DNA of 64,000 nt. Source: Verrucomicrobiota bacterium. GTDB taxonomy: Bacteria; Verrucomicrobiota; Verrucomicrobiia; Chthoniobacterales; Chthoniobacteraceae. Location of the stretch: contig VFJQ01000092.1 of NCBI GenBank assembly GCA_009885995.1, positions 1 through 64,000 of the forward strand, read 5' to 3'. Numbering within the stretch: the stretch's first letter is position 1; each line of letters begins with the position of its first letter. Below are positions 1 to 8,467 of this stretch, piece by piece. The notes below the pieces were generated by a model that searched no databases, was not told the origin of the DNA, and saw only the letters and a list, made by a program, of their open reading frames with translations. The position numbers and the translations under genes were made by a program.

Positions 1-122
1 GGTAAAGGCCGACGATATCCTCCAGCTTTTCGGCAAAGAGAGGGTCATTGGACACCTTGAAGGTGCGGAGCAAATGAGGCTTGAGCCCATGCTCACGCCA
101 GACGCGCCCGACCGTGCTGGGG
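1..122 (-). mobile_element. IS630-family transposase fragment (truncated at window edge and at ~122)
   Basis: Reverse complement reads [43 protein letters not shown], the typical IS630 transposase HTH/linker sequence. Confidence 0.8.
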
Positions 123-227
123 CTCCAGCCGGAGACGCTGGCGGTGATGCACGGGTCGTCCTACATCGGGCAGGCCGATCGGCTGCTCATCGACCTCGCG
201 GGAGTGATCAAAGAGAACTTCGACTAG
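115..227 (+). pseudogene. C-terminal remnant of an MBL-fold hydrolase
   Basis: Reads [34 protein letters not shown], resembling the C-terminus of MBL-fold/flavodiiron-like hydrolases (LAVMHGSS motif). The upstream part is replaced by IS630 sequence. Confidence 0.55.
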
Positions 228-332
228 GCGTGACAAAGGGAGCGGAAGTCGCGGCGTTTTGCGCCGACGCCCGCTGACCTCCCCGACTTGGCACTTGGCA
301 GCGGTGTGGCGGCGTGGGCAGCTTTCGGGTTC

Positions 333-1565
333 ATGAAAGTCGTCGCCCCCATCTTCCTCGCCCTTACTGTCCCCATGCTCGCCGCTGAACCTTTTCGCCA
401 GACGCTCATCAGTTCGGAGAAAAATATTCGCGTCGAGAGCGCGGAGTTTTCCGGCAAGAAGATCACGCCGAAGGTGCCGGGGTGGACGATCCGCAAGGTG
501 ACGCTGCACGGCGGCAAGCAGGAGGGCGTGGAGTTGATCGTGGTGAACAACGGGAAGATGGAGTTCACCGTCGTGCCGACGCGCGGCATGGGACTGCTCG
601 AGGCGAAGGTGGGCGACGTGCGGCTCGGGTGGTATTCGCCGGTGAAGGAAGTCGTGCATCCGCAGCACGTGAACCTGCTCGGCCGTGGTGGGCTCGGCTG
701 GCTCGATGGCTTCAACGAGTGGATGGTCCGCTGCGGACTCGAGAGCAACGGTGGGCCGGGGCCGGATGAATTCATCAACAACGTTGGCGACAAGGCGACG
801 ATGGACCTCACGCTGCACGGCAAGATCGCGAACATTCCCGCGAGCGAAGTGGAGATCATCGTGAGCAAGGAAGCGCCGTATTCCCTCACCGTGCGCGGCG
901 TGGTGCACGAGCGGATGTTTTACGGGCCGAAGCTGGAACTGGTGACGGAGATTTCCACCGAGCCCGGATCGAGCACGCTGCGCATCGCGGACACGATCAC
1001 CAATCGTGGCCACGTGCCGCAGGAGTTCGAGCTGCTCTACCACGCGAACTACGGTCGCCCGCTGCTGGAAGAAGGCGCGCGCTTTCTCGCTCCGGTCTCG
1101 CGCGTCACTCCGATGAACGCGCACGCCGCGGAATCCGTGAACGACTGGGCGAGCTACGCGGGGCCTACGCCGGCGTTTGTCGAGCAGGTCTATTGCCTGC
1201 GCCCGATCGCGGGTCCCGATGGTCAGACGCTCATCGCATTGCAAAACAAGGCCGGCGATCGCGCGGTCTCGATGGCTTACTCGGTAAAGGAACTGCCTTA
1301 CCTCACGCAGTGGAAGAACACCGCCGCCGAAGCCGAGGGCTACGTGACCGGTCTCGAGCCGGGCGTGAATTTCCCCAACCCGCGCCGCATCGAGCGCAAG
1401 CTGGGCCGCGTGCCGAAGATCGCCGCCGGCGCGAGCTACACCGCTGCGATCGACTACGCGATCCACACCGATGCTGCATCGGTGAAAGCGGTCGCGGACA
1501 AAATCGCGAAGCTGCAAGGGGACACGAAGCCGGAGATCGCTCTGGAGCCGGAGAAGAAGGAGTGA
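333..1565 (+). CDS. DUF4432-like / aldose-1-epimerase-fold secreted protein
   Basis: ORF with signal peptide MKVVAPIFLALTVPMLAAEP; TRGMGLLEA and galactose-mutarotase-like features. Start moved from 288 to the ATG at 333. Confidence 0.75.
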   Translation: MKVVAPIFLALTVPMLAAEPFRQTLISSEKNIRVESAEFSGKKITPKVPGWTIRKVTLHGGKQEGVELIVVNNGKMEFTVVPTRGMGLLEAKVGDVRLGWYSPVKEVVHPQHVNLLGRGGLGWLDGFNEWMVRCGLESNGGPGPDEFINNVGDKATMDLTLHGKIANIPASEVEIIVSKEAPYSLTVRGVVHERMFYGPKLELVTEISTEPGSSTLRIADTITNRGHVPQEFELLYHANYGRPLLEEGARFLAPVSRVTPMNAHAAESVNDWASYAGPTPAFVEQVYCLRPIAGPDGQTLIALQNKAGDRAVSMAYSVKELPYLTQWKNTAAEAEGYVTGLEPGVNFPNPRRIERKLGRVPKIAAGASYTAAIDYAIHTDAASVKAVADKIAKLQGDTKPEIALEPEKKE

Positions 1566-1588
1566 TCGTGCCCTCGGCTTTCGTCGTC

Positions 1589-1672
1589 AAAGCGGCGATG
1601 CTCGCCGCAGTCCAAGGCGGCTGCGCCGCGTCAACGCCGAAGGCTTTGGACTGCGGCGAGCATCGCCGCTTT
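1589..1672. repeat. Perfect 27-bp inverted repeat (REP/MITE-like palindrome) with 30-nt spacer
   Basis: AAAGCGGCGATGCTCGCCGCAGTCCAA (1589-1615) and its exact reverse complement TTGGACTGCGGCGAGCATCGCCGCTTT (1646-1672). Confidence 0.95.
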
Positions 1673-3130
1673 CGGTTTTCAGCCACATTCCTCCTCGCGC
1701 TCGTCAGCTTCGCCGTCGCGGCGTCCGCCGAAGCGCAGCCGCTGAACGTCCTCTTCATCGCGTTCGACGATCTGCGGCCCGAACTCGGCTGCTACGGCGC
1801 GAAGCACATCCGGTCGCCGAACATCGACCGGCTCGCCGCGCGCGGGCTGCTCTTCGAGCGCGCGTATTGCCAGCAGGCGGTCTGCAATCCATCGCGCGCG
1901 AGCGTGCTGAGCGGCTGCCGGCCGGACACGACGGGCGTAATGGCGAACAACAAGTTCCTGCGCCCGATGATGCCGGATGTGGTGACGCTGCCTCAGCACT
2001 TCAAGAACAACGGCTGGCACGCGCTGTCGCTCGGGAAGATTTTCCATCACAGCGAAAAGGAACCCGGCGACGATCCGCAGTCGTGGAGCGAGCCGTCTTG
2101 GTATCACGGCACACCGTATCAGCATTGGTTTTCCAAGACCGCGGCGGAGGAGATGAAGCGGTTGAAAAAGTTACCGCCGGACCAGCGGCCGAAACTCATC
2201 CGTCCCGCGCCGTTCGAGGCGGCGGATGAGCCGGACGATTCGTATCCCGACGCGCAGACCGCGGCGAAGGCGATTGAGACGCTGCAGCGGCTAAAGGAAA
2301 TGAAGAAGCCGTTCTTCCTCGGCGTCGGCTTCGTGAAGCCGCACCTGCCGTTCACGTGCCCTCAGAAGTATTGGGACCTGTATCCCGCGGACACGATCAA
2401 GGTGCCCGATAACTACTACCCGACCAAGGGCGCACCCGAGGCGGCGTTTCACAACTGGTATGAGCTGCGCACCTACGGCGGCATCCCGGCGAAGGGCGGG
2501 ATTAGCGACGACACCGCGCGCAGTCTCATCCGCGGCTACCGCGCGTGCGTGAGCTTCGCGGACGTGCAAGTCGGTCGCGTGCTCGATGAACTCGACCGGC
2601 TCGGCTTGCGAGAGCGCACCATCGTCGTGCTGTGGGGCGACCACGGCTATCACCTCGGCGAGAACGGCGTCTTCACGAAGATGACCAACTTCGAGCGCGG
2701 CACGCGCGTCCCGCTGATCGTGAGCGCGCCGGGGCAGAAGACTGCGGGGCATCGGACGCGCGCGCTGGTGGAACTCGTGGACCTTTACCCGACGTTCGCG
2801 GAACTCGCCGGCTTGGCGCTACCCGCGCATCTTGAAGGGAAGAGCTTCGCGCCGCTGCTGGCCGATCCGGATCGCACGTGGAAACAGGCCGCGTTCAGCC
2901 AGTATCTCCGGCCGGGCAAAGACAAGACCATGGGCCGCTCGATCCGCACTGACCGCTGGCGCTACACCGAGTGGACGAACGGCAAAGGCGAAAGCGTCGG
3001 CACGGAGATCTACGACGAGCAGGGCGATCCGCAGGAGAATGTGAACGTCTTCAACGCAGACGCGGACCTCGCCGCTCAACTCGCGAGGCAACTCCACGCC
3101 GGCTGGCGCGCGGCGGCCGCTCTGCGATGA
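1598..3130 (+). CDS. Sulfatase (iduronate-2-sulfatase-like)
   Basis: NVLFIAFDDLRPELGCYGAKHIRSPNIDRLA...CNPSRASVLSGCRPDTTGV; sulfatase signature C-x-P-S-R. Start uncertain: in-frame ATG 1598 lies inside the palindrome, in-frame GTG at 1568. Confidence 0.93.
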   Translation: MLAAVQGGCAASTPKALDCGEHRRFRFSATFLLALVSFAVAASAEAQPLNVLFIAFDDLRPELGCYGAKHIRSPNIDRLAARGLLFERAYCQQAVCNPSRASVLSGCRPDTTGVMANNKFLRPMMPDVVTLPQHFKNNGWHALSLGKIFHHSEKEPGDDPQSWSEPSWYHGTPYQHWFSKTAAEEMKRLKKLPPDQRPKLIRPAPFEAADEPDDSYPDAQTAAKAIETLQRLKEMKKPFFLGVGFVKPHLPFTCPQKYWDLYPADTIKVPDNYYPTKGAPEAAFHNWYELRTYGGIPAKGGISDDTARSLIRGYRACVSFADVQVGRVLDELDRLGLRERTIVVLWGDHGYHLGENGVFTKMTNFERGTRVPLIVSAPGQKTAGHRTRALVELVDLYPTFAELAGLALPAHLEGKSFAPLLADPDRTWKQAAFSQYLRPGKDKTMGRSIRTDRWRYTEWTNGKGESVGTEIYDEQGDPQENVNVFNADADLAAQLARQLHAGWRAAAALR

Positions 3131-3969
3131 CGCGCCGCGTTTTCGCTCTCGGTGAAGTGGTGTGGGATTTGCTGCCGAGCGGCCCGGTGCTCGGCGGCGC
3201 GCCTGCGAACTTCGCCTGCCACGCGCGTGCGCTCGGCGCGGATACCACGCTCGTCTCGCGCGTGGGCGACGATGATCTCGGTCGTGAGATTCTGCGCCAC
3301 TTCGCCGTGCAGGTGGACGCGCAGCGCCCGACGGGAACCGTCACGGTCGAACTTGCCAACGGGCAGCCGCACTACACGATCCACGAGGGCGTGGCGTGGG
3401 ATGCGATCGAGCCCGATGAGCGCGTGCGCGCTGCGGACGCGGTCTGCTTCGGCTCGCTCGCGCAGCGCTCGCGAGTCTCCCGCACGTCGATCCAGCAGAT
3501 GGTTGTGGCTACGCGCTCGGATGCGCTGCGTGTCTTCGATATCAACCTGCGGCAGGCCTTCTACTCGCGCGAGGTGATCGAGCAGTCGCTCACGCTCGCG
3601 AATGTGCTGAAGCTCAACGATGCCGAGTTGCCGGTGCTGGAGGAAATGTTCGCGCTGCACGGCATCGAGAGCATTGCCGCGCGCTTCGATCTGCGCGCGG
3701 TGGCGCTCACGCGCGGCGGCGCGGGCAGTGTGCTGTGGGCCGATGGCGAGCGCGTGGAGCACCCCGGTATCGCCACGACCGTGCGCGACACGATCGGCGC
3801 GGGCGATTCCTTCACCGCAGCGCTCGCGCTCGGTCTGCTCGCGGGCTGGCCGCTCGGCGAGATCGTCCAACTCGCCAGCGAAGTCGCCGCCTTCGTCTGC
3901 ACGCAAGCGGGCGCGACTCCGCCGCTGCCGGAAGCGTTTCGCCGTCGTTTCGAGCGGCCTTTGTGCTAA
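3127..3969 (+). CDS. PfkB-family carbohydrate kinase (fructokinase-like)
   Basis: GGAPANFACHARALGADTTLVSRVGDDDLG and DTIGAGDSFTAALA motifs; ATG overlaps the sulfatase stop. Confidence 0.93.
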   Translation: MTRRVFALGEVVWDLLPSGPVLGGAPANFACHARALGADTTLVSRVGDDDLGREILRHFAVQVDAQRPTGTVTVELANGQPHYTIHEGVAWDAIEPDERVRAADAVCFGSLAQRSRVSRTSIQQMVVATRSDALRVFDINLRQAFYSREVIEQSLTLANVLKLNDAELPVLEEMFALHGIESIAARFDLRAVALTRGGAGSVLWADGERVEHPGIATTVRDTIGAGDSFTAALALGLLAGWPLGEIVQLASEVAAFVCTQAGATPPLPEAFRRRFERPLC

Positions 3970-3984
3970 AGCAGCGCGCCCTCC

Positions 3985-5301
3985 ATGCGCTCCGCCCTTC
4001 TCCCTTTCGTCTTTGCCGCCGCGCCGCTGCTCGCGCAGAACGTGCCGGGGCAGTCCTATTTTGGGACCAGCGACTACATCGAATACATCGCGGGAAATCT
4101 GCCGGTGATCGTGGCCGCGCCGCACGGTGGTTCGCTGAAGCCGGTGGAGCTGCCCGACCGCACCTACGGCACCACGACCATCGACTCGAACACGCAGGAT
4201 CTCGCGCGAAAGATCCAGCAGGCCTTCCTCGCGCGCTTCGGCGGCTATCCGCACGTGATCATCTGCCGGCTGCATCGGGAGAAGATCGACTGCAATCGCG
4301 AGATCGTGGAAGGCGCGCAGGGCCATGCGCCCACGGAGACGGCGTGGACTGAGTTTCAGGACTTCATCAGCGCCGCGCGGCAGAGCGTGACGGCGCAATT
4401 TGGCCGCGGGCTCTTCCTCGATATCCACGGCCACGGCCACACGCTGCAGCGGCTGGAACTCGGCTATCTGCTGCACGACACGGACCTCGATCTCTCGGAC
4501 TCCACGCTCGATGCCGGTAGTCACGCGGCGAGCGCGAGCATCCGGAATCTGGACGTGCTCTCGCCGGTCGCGTTCTCCCAGCTTCTCCGCGGTGCGAATA
4601 GCCTCGGCGGCCTGCTCGCCACGCGTGGCTATCCCTCGGTGCCGAGCCCGGCGATCCCGTCGCCGGGCACGGACCTTTACTTCGACGGCGGCTACAACAC
4701 GCTCCAGCACGGCTCGCGGGACGCGGGCACGATCAGCGCCGTGCAGATCGAGTGCAATTTCACGGGCGTCCGCGACTCGGCGGCGAATCGCACGGCTTTC
4801 GCCACGGAACTCGCCAGCGCGGCGGACGCGTATTTCGGCGAGCACTTCGCGCTCGACCTGCGCACGCCGCTGACGAGCTGGAATCAGGCGAACTTCGGCG
4901 CGAACTGGAACAACGCGGCCATCGCTGGGGAGTTGGTGGACATCGACCGCGACGGCCTTTGCAACCTGCTCGAATACGCCCTCGCCGGCGCGCCCGCCGA
5001 CGCTGCGCAGACGCCGCTCCCTCAGAGCAGCGTCGTCGCTGGGCACCTCTCGCTCACCTTCACCCGCGTGCTCGCAAACACCGACCTCACCACGACCGTG
5101 CAAGTCGCGGATAGCGCCGCTGGCCCGTGGACCGATCTCGCGCGCAGCACCGCCGGAGCCACGACCATCGCGCTCGCTGCGGGCGCAGGCGTGAGCGAAA
5201 CCGGCACCGGCGCGACGCGCACCGTGGAGGTGCAGGACATCGAGACGACGGGCGACCCTGCGCACCCGCGGCGCTTCATGCGCGTGCGGGTGGAAAAATA
5301 G
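3985..5301 (+). CDS. Secreted N-formylglutamate amidohydrolase-like protein
   Basis: Signal peptide; VIVAAPHGG..., LHREKIDCNREI, LFLDIHGHGH resemble the NFGA hydrolase fold. Confidence 0.6.
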   Translation: MRSALLPFVFAAAPLLAQNVPGQSYFGTSDYIEYIAGNLPVIVAAPHGGSLKPVELPDRTYGTTTIDSNTQDLARKIQQAFLARFGGYPHVIICRLHREKIDCNREIVEGAQGHAPTETAWTEFQDFISAARQSVTAQFGRGLFLDIHGHGHTLQRLELGYLLHDTDLDLSDSTLDAGSHAASASIRNLDVLSPVAFSQLLRGANSLGGLLATRGYPSVPSPAIPSPGTDLYFDGGYNTLQHGSRDAGTISAVQIECNFTGVRDSAANRTAFATELASAADAYFGEHFALDLRTPLTSWNQANFGANWNNAAIAGELVDIDRDGLCNLLEYALAGAPADAAQTPLPQSSVVAGHLSLTFTRVLANTDLTTTVQVADSAAGPWTDLARSTAGATTIALAAGAGVSETGTGATRTVEVQDIETTGDPAHPRRFMRVRVEK

Positions 5302-5310
5302 ATCACGACC

Positions 5311-5596
5311 ATGAAACCACACATCCTCATCTTCCTCGCCGCCACCTCGTTCGCCGCCGCTGGCGCACGTGGACAAGAACGATCCGCCGATCCTCATCCT
5401 GCACGGCACGGGCGACACGACGGTCGCCGTCGCGGACTCCGAGGCCTTTGCCGCCGCGCTGGAGAAAGCGGGCGTCGAGCATCAGCTCGTGACCGTGCCC
5501 GACGCGCCGCACAGCTTTCACCTCGAGCCGACGCAGCGCGACCTGCGCCCGCTCGTGCTCGGGTTTTTCGACAAGCATCTGAAGGCGAAACCGTAG
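5311..5596 (+). pseudogene. Remnant of secreted alpha/beta hydrolase (prolyl-oligopeptidase/dienelactone hydrolase-like)
   Basis: Signal peptide MKPHILIFLAATSFAAA in one frame, followed by C-terminal LAHVDKNDPPILILHGTGDTTVAVADSEAF...PHSFHLEPTQRDLRPLVLGFFDKHLKAKP* in another frame. The catalytic core is missing. Confidence 0.7.
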
Positions 5597-5665
5597 CAGG
5601 GGCGGGCTCCACGATTCGCACACCTGCTCGGGGGACGACTTGCGCCTTCGCCGAGCCGGGCAATA

Positions 5666-8467
5666 GTGCGGGCCGATAAACTTTTACTCTTCCGCCCGCT
5701 GGTGACCGCTTCCCCGTTTCGATTCATCGCTTTTTCCCTCCTCCTCGCCGCTGTGGGCGGAAGGCTGTGGGCTGCGTCGCCGGTGATCGATCCGCCGATC
5801 CCGCTGGAGGGCGAGCCGGCGCGGGTGGAGCCGGAGATCCCGGTGGGGAAGACGCTGCTTTTCCCCATCACGGCGAGCGATGCGGACGGTGAGGCGCTCT
5901 CGTATAAGGCGACGAGCTCGAACCCGACCATCCTCGTGCGGGTGAAGACGGGGAATCCGAAGCTGGTGATGAATGTGACGCACGCGGACGGCGGGGCGGG
6001 CGATCCGGCTTACGAGGGCGCGATGGAGTTCATGCTCTTCCGCGACTGGCTGCCGGTGAGTGCGGGCTTCGTGGCGGGGATGGCGCAGGCGGGGTTTTAC
6101 GACAACGTGCATTTCCACCGCATCGCCGATCTCGGAGGCGGGGTGGGGACTGCGGGCTTCATTTTCCAGGGCGGCGATCCGCTGAGCGTGGTGAATGGCG
6201 GGGCCTCGGATACGGTGGGATCGGGCGGGCCGGGAATGACGGGCACGAACACGGCGACGGCGTGGAAATTCCAGAACGAGTTCCACGCCGGCACGATCTT
6301 CACCGGGCGCGGGCAACTCGCGATGGCGAATTCGGGCACCTACAACAAGGACCGCGGCTACTCGATCGGCTCGAACGGCACGCTGATCATTCCCGATTAT
6401 CTCGATTCGAACGGCAGCCAGTTTTTCATCACCGACGGCCAGCCGCGGCATCTCGATTTCAAGCACAACGTCTTCGCCCAGATGCTGCGCGGCTGGGAGC
6501 TGCTGCCGAAGATGCGGGCGACCAAGACGTGGGCGGCATTCCCGCCGGTCCCGGCTCAGACTTCGGCGACGGCCCCGCACGTCGCCTTGAAGATCACCTC
6601 CGCGACGGTCGCGCCGAACGAGACGGATGCGGTGCTGGTGCTGAGTGCGAAGGCGCGCGGCTCGGCGCTGATCACGGTCACCGCGACGGACCGCAGCGGC
6701 GCGAAGGCCACGCGCAGCTTCACCGTGAATGCGGTGCGCGATGAGTCGAACTGCAATCCCTTTCTCCGCCGGCTCGACCCGCTGGTGACGCCGAAGGACA
6801 CGCCGACGACGTTCGGAGTCAGCGCGGTCGATTTGGAGTTCGACTACATGGAGGTGGAGCACTCGATGGTCGCGCTGTCGGCGACGCTCGGCGCGAAAGG
6901 CACGGCGCTCACGCAGCGAGGGAGCGTCGCACAGATGCAGCCGACTGCGGCTTACACGGGCCTGGTGAAGATGGGGTTCGATGTGAGGCAGTTCGACATC
7001 GGCGGAGGCGGCTATCAGGCGACCTCGGATTCCGCCTTCGCGCCCATCGGGGTCGGCGATGCGGTGGCGCGTGCCGGGAGCGTCGATCTCGAGGCGCAGC
7101 CGGGCCTCGCGGTCGTGAACGCAGTGGTTGGGAGAATCAGCGACACCGATCCGGTGGGAACGCCGGGGAACTTCACCGCGAAGATCAACTGGGGCGACGG
7201 CACGCCGCTCAGCGTGGGCACCGTCGTCCGCGATCCCGCGTGGCCGGGCGCGAACACCTACCTCGCGCTCGGCGGACACACCTACGCGCGGCCCGGCGTG
7301 TATCCGATCGTCGTGGACTTTGCCGGCAACGCCGGCGCGACCGCCACCTCGCGCGGCACCGCGTGGGTGAACTCTAACCCGCTCCGCGCGATGGGCGTGG
7401 ACGTGGAACTGACGACCGCGCGTGTGGTCAACCGCATGGTCGCCACCTTCACCGACACCGCGCCGGGCGACGTGGCGGACTACTCGGTGCAGATCGACTG
7501 GGGCGATGGCGGCGTCTCGCGCGGCACGGTCGAGCGCGACGCGGGGAACGGGCGTTTCCTCGTGCGCGGCACGCACGGCTACCGCGACAGCGAGCCCTTC
7601 AGCGCCCGCATTCGCATTCACAAAGCAAACACGCCCGCTGCCAGCGACGCCATCGCGTGGGCGACGATCACGCCGCAGTTCAAGGCCGCACAGCACCTGC
7701 CGCCCTTCCCGCATGGGAAGATGACGATCGCCTGGAACAACGGCCCGGCGAAGACCTTCGCGGGCCGCCCAGGTCCGGACTACCACGTCACCTACGGCGG
7801 CTCCTTCGTCATCATCAACACGGGCAATCGCGAACTAGGCAGATCGATCCTGCGTTTCTGGCTCTCCGAAGACCGCGTGCGCGATGCGGGCGACCGCGCC
7901 CTGATCGTGAACGGCCAGCCGCAGCTCAACATCATCCCGTTTCCCGCCGGCGCGGGTGGCAGCGGGCAGTTCGTGATCACGCTGCCGAAGGGCGAGAGCG
8001 GCGCGCGCAAATACCTGCTCTCCGAGGCCGTCTATTCCGACCGGATCGCCGACTACGACGGCAGCGAGAAGATCCTCGTCACCGGCCCGCTCAAGCCGTC
8101 CATCCTCGTCGCGTCGAGCGGTGGTCTGAAGACGACGGAGGCGGGCGGCAAGGTCACGTTCACCGTGGTGCTCGACGCGCCGCCCGTGAGCACCGCCGCG
8201 GCCGGCCAGCCCGCGAACGACGCGGTGACCATCCCGCTCGAAAGCTCGCTGCCGCTCGAGGGCGCGGTCTCGCCCGCGCAGCTCGTCTTCACGCGCGACA
8301 ATTGGTTCGTCCCGCAGACCGTGACGGTGACGGGCGTGAATGATGCGAATCGCGACGGCAACAAGAACTATCAAATCAACCTCAAGGCGGCGCTGAGCGG
8401 CGACGCACTCTTCAGTGGCATCGTCGGCCCATCCGTGAGCGTGACCAACCTCGACAACGATCCATGA
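5666..8467 (+). CDS. Secreted cyclophilin-type peptidyl-prolyl isomerase with PKD-like and Calx-beta-like repeats
   Basis: FYDNVHFHRI...GFIFQGGDP...GSQFFITDGQPRHLDFKHNVF cyclophilin core; KINWGDGTPLSVGTV and VQIDWGDGGVSRGTV PKD-like repeats. GTG start. Confidence 0.85.
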   Translation: MRADKLLLFRPLVTASPFRFIAFSLLLAAVGGRLWAASPVIDPPIPLEGEPARVEPEIPVGKTLLFPITASDADGEALSYKATSSNPTILVRVKTGNPKLVMNVTHADGGAGDPAYEGAMEFMLFRDWLPVSAGFVAGMAQAGFYDNVHFHRIADLGGGVGTAGFIFQGGDPLSVVNGGASDTVGSGGPGMTGTNTATAWKFQNEFHAGTIFTGRGQLAMANSGTYNKDRGYSIGSNGTLIIPDYLDSNGSQFFITDGQPRHLDFKHNVFAQMLRGWELLPKMRATKTWAAFPPVPAQTSATAPHVALKITSATVAPNETDAVLVLSAKARGSALITVTATDRSGAKATRSFTVNAVRDESNCNPFLRRLDPLVTPKDTPTTFGVSAVDLEFDYMEVEHSMVALSATLGAKGTALTQRGSVAQMQPTAAYTGLVKMGFDVRQFDIGGGGYQATSDSAFAPIGVGDAVARAGSVDLEAQPGLAVVNAVVGRISDTDPVGTPGNFTAKINWGDGTPLSVGTVVRDPAWPGANTYLALGGHTYARPGVYPIVVDFAGNAGATATSRGTAWVNSNPLRAMGVDVELTTARVVNRMVATFTDTAPGDVADYSVQIDWGDGGVSRGTVERDAGNGRFLVRGTHGYRDSEPFSARIRIHKANTPAASDAIAWATITPQFKAAQHLPPFPHGKMTIAWNNGPAKTFAGRPGPDYHVTYGGSFVIINTGNRELGRSILRFWLSEDRVRDAGDRALIVNGQPQLNIIPFPAGAGGSGQFVITLPKGESGARKYLLSEAVYSDRIADYDGSEKILVTGPLKPSILVASSGGLKTTEAGGKVTFTVVLDAPPVSTAAAGQPANDAVTIPLESSLPLEGAVSPAQLVFTRDNWFVPQTVTVTGVNDANRDGNKNYQINLKAALSGDALFSGIVGPSVSVTNLDNDP

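Noticed and set aside
93-1517. 474-aa minus-strand ORF
   Set aside because: Antisense shadow of the 333-1565 gene; Arg/His-rich composition with no recognisable domain.
3076-5418. 780-aa minus-strand ORF
   Set aside because: Antisense to three well-supported plus-strand genes; Arg/Ala/Glu-rich shadow typical of high-GC DNA.
5684-7786. 700-aa minus-strand ORF
   Set aside because: Shadow of the cyclophilin-PKD gene; composition (R/H/A) not protein-like.
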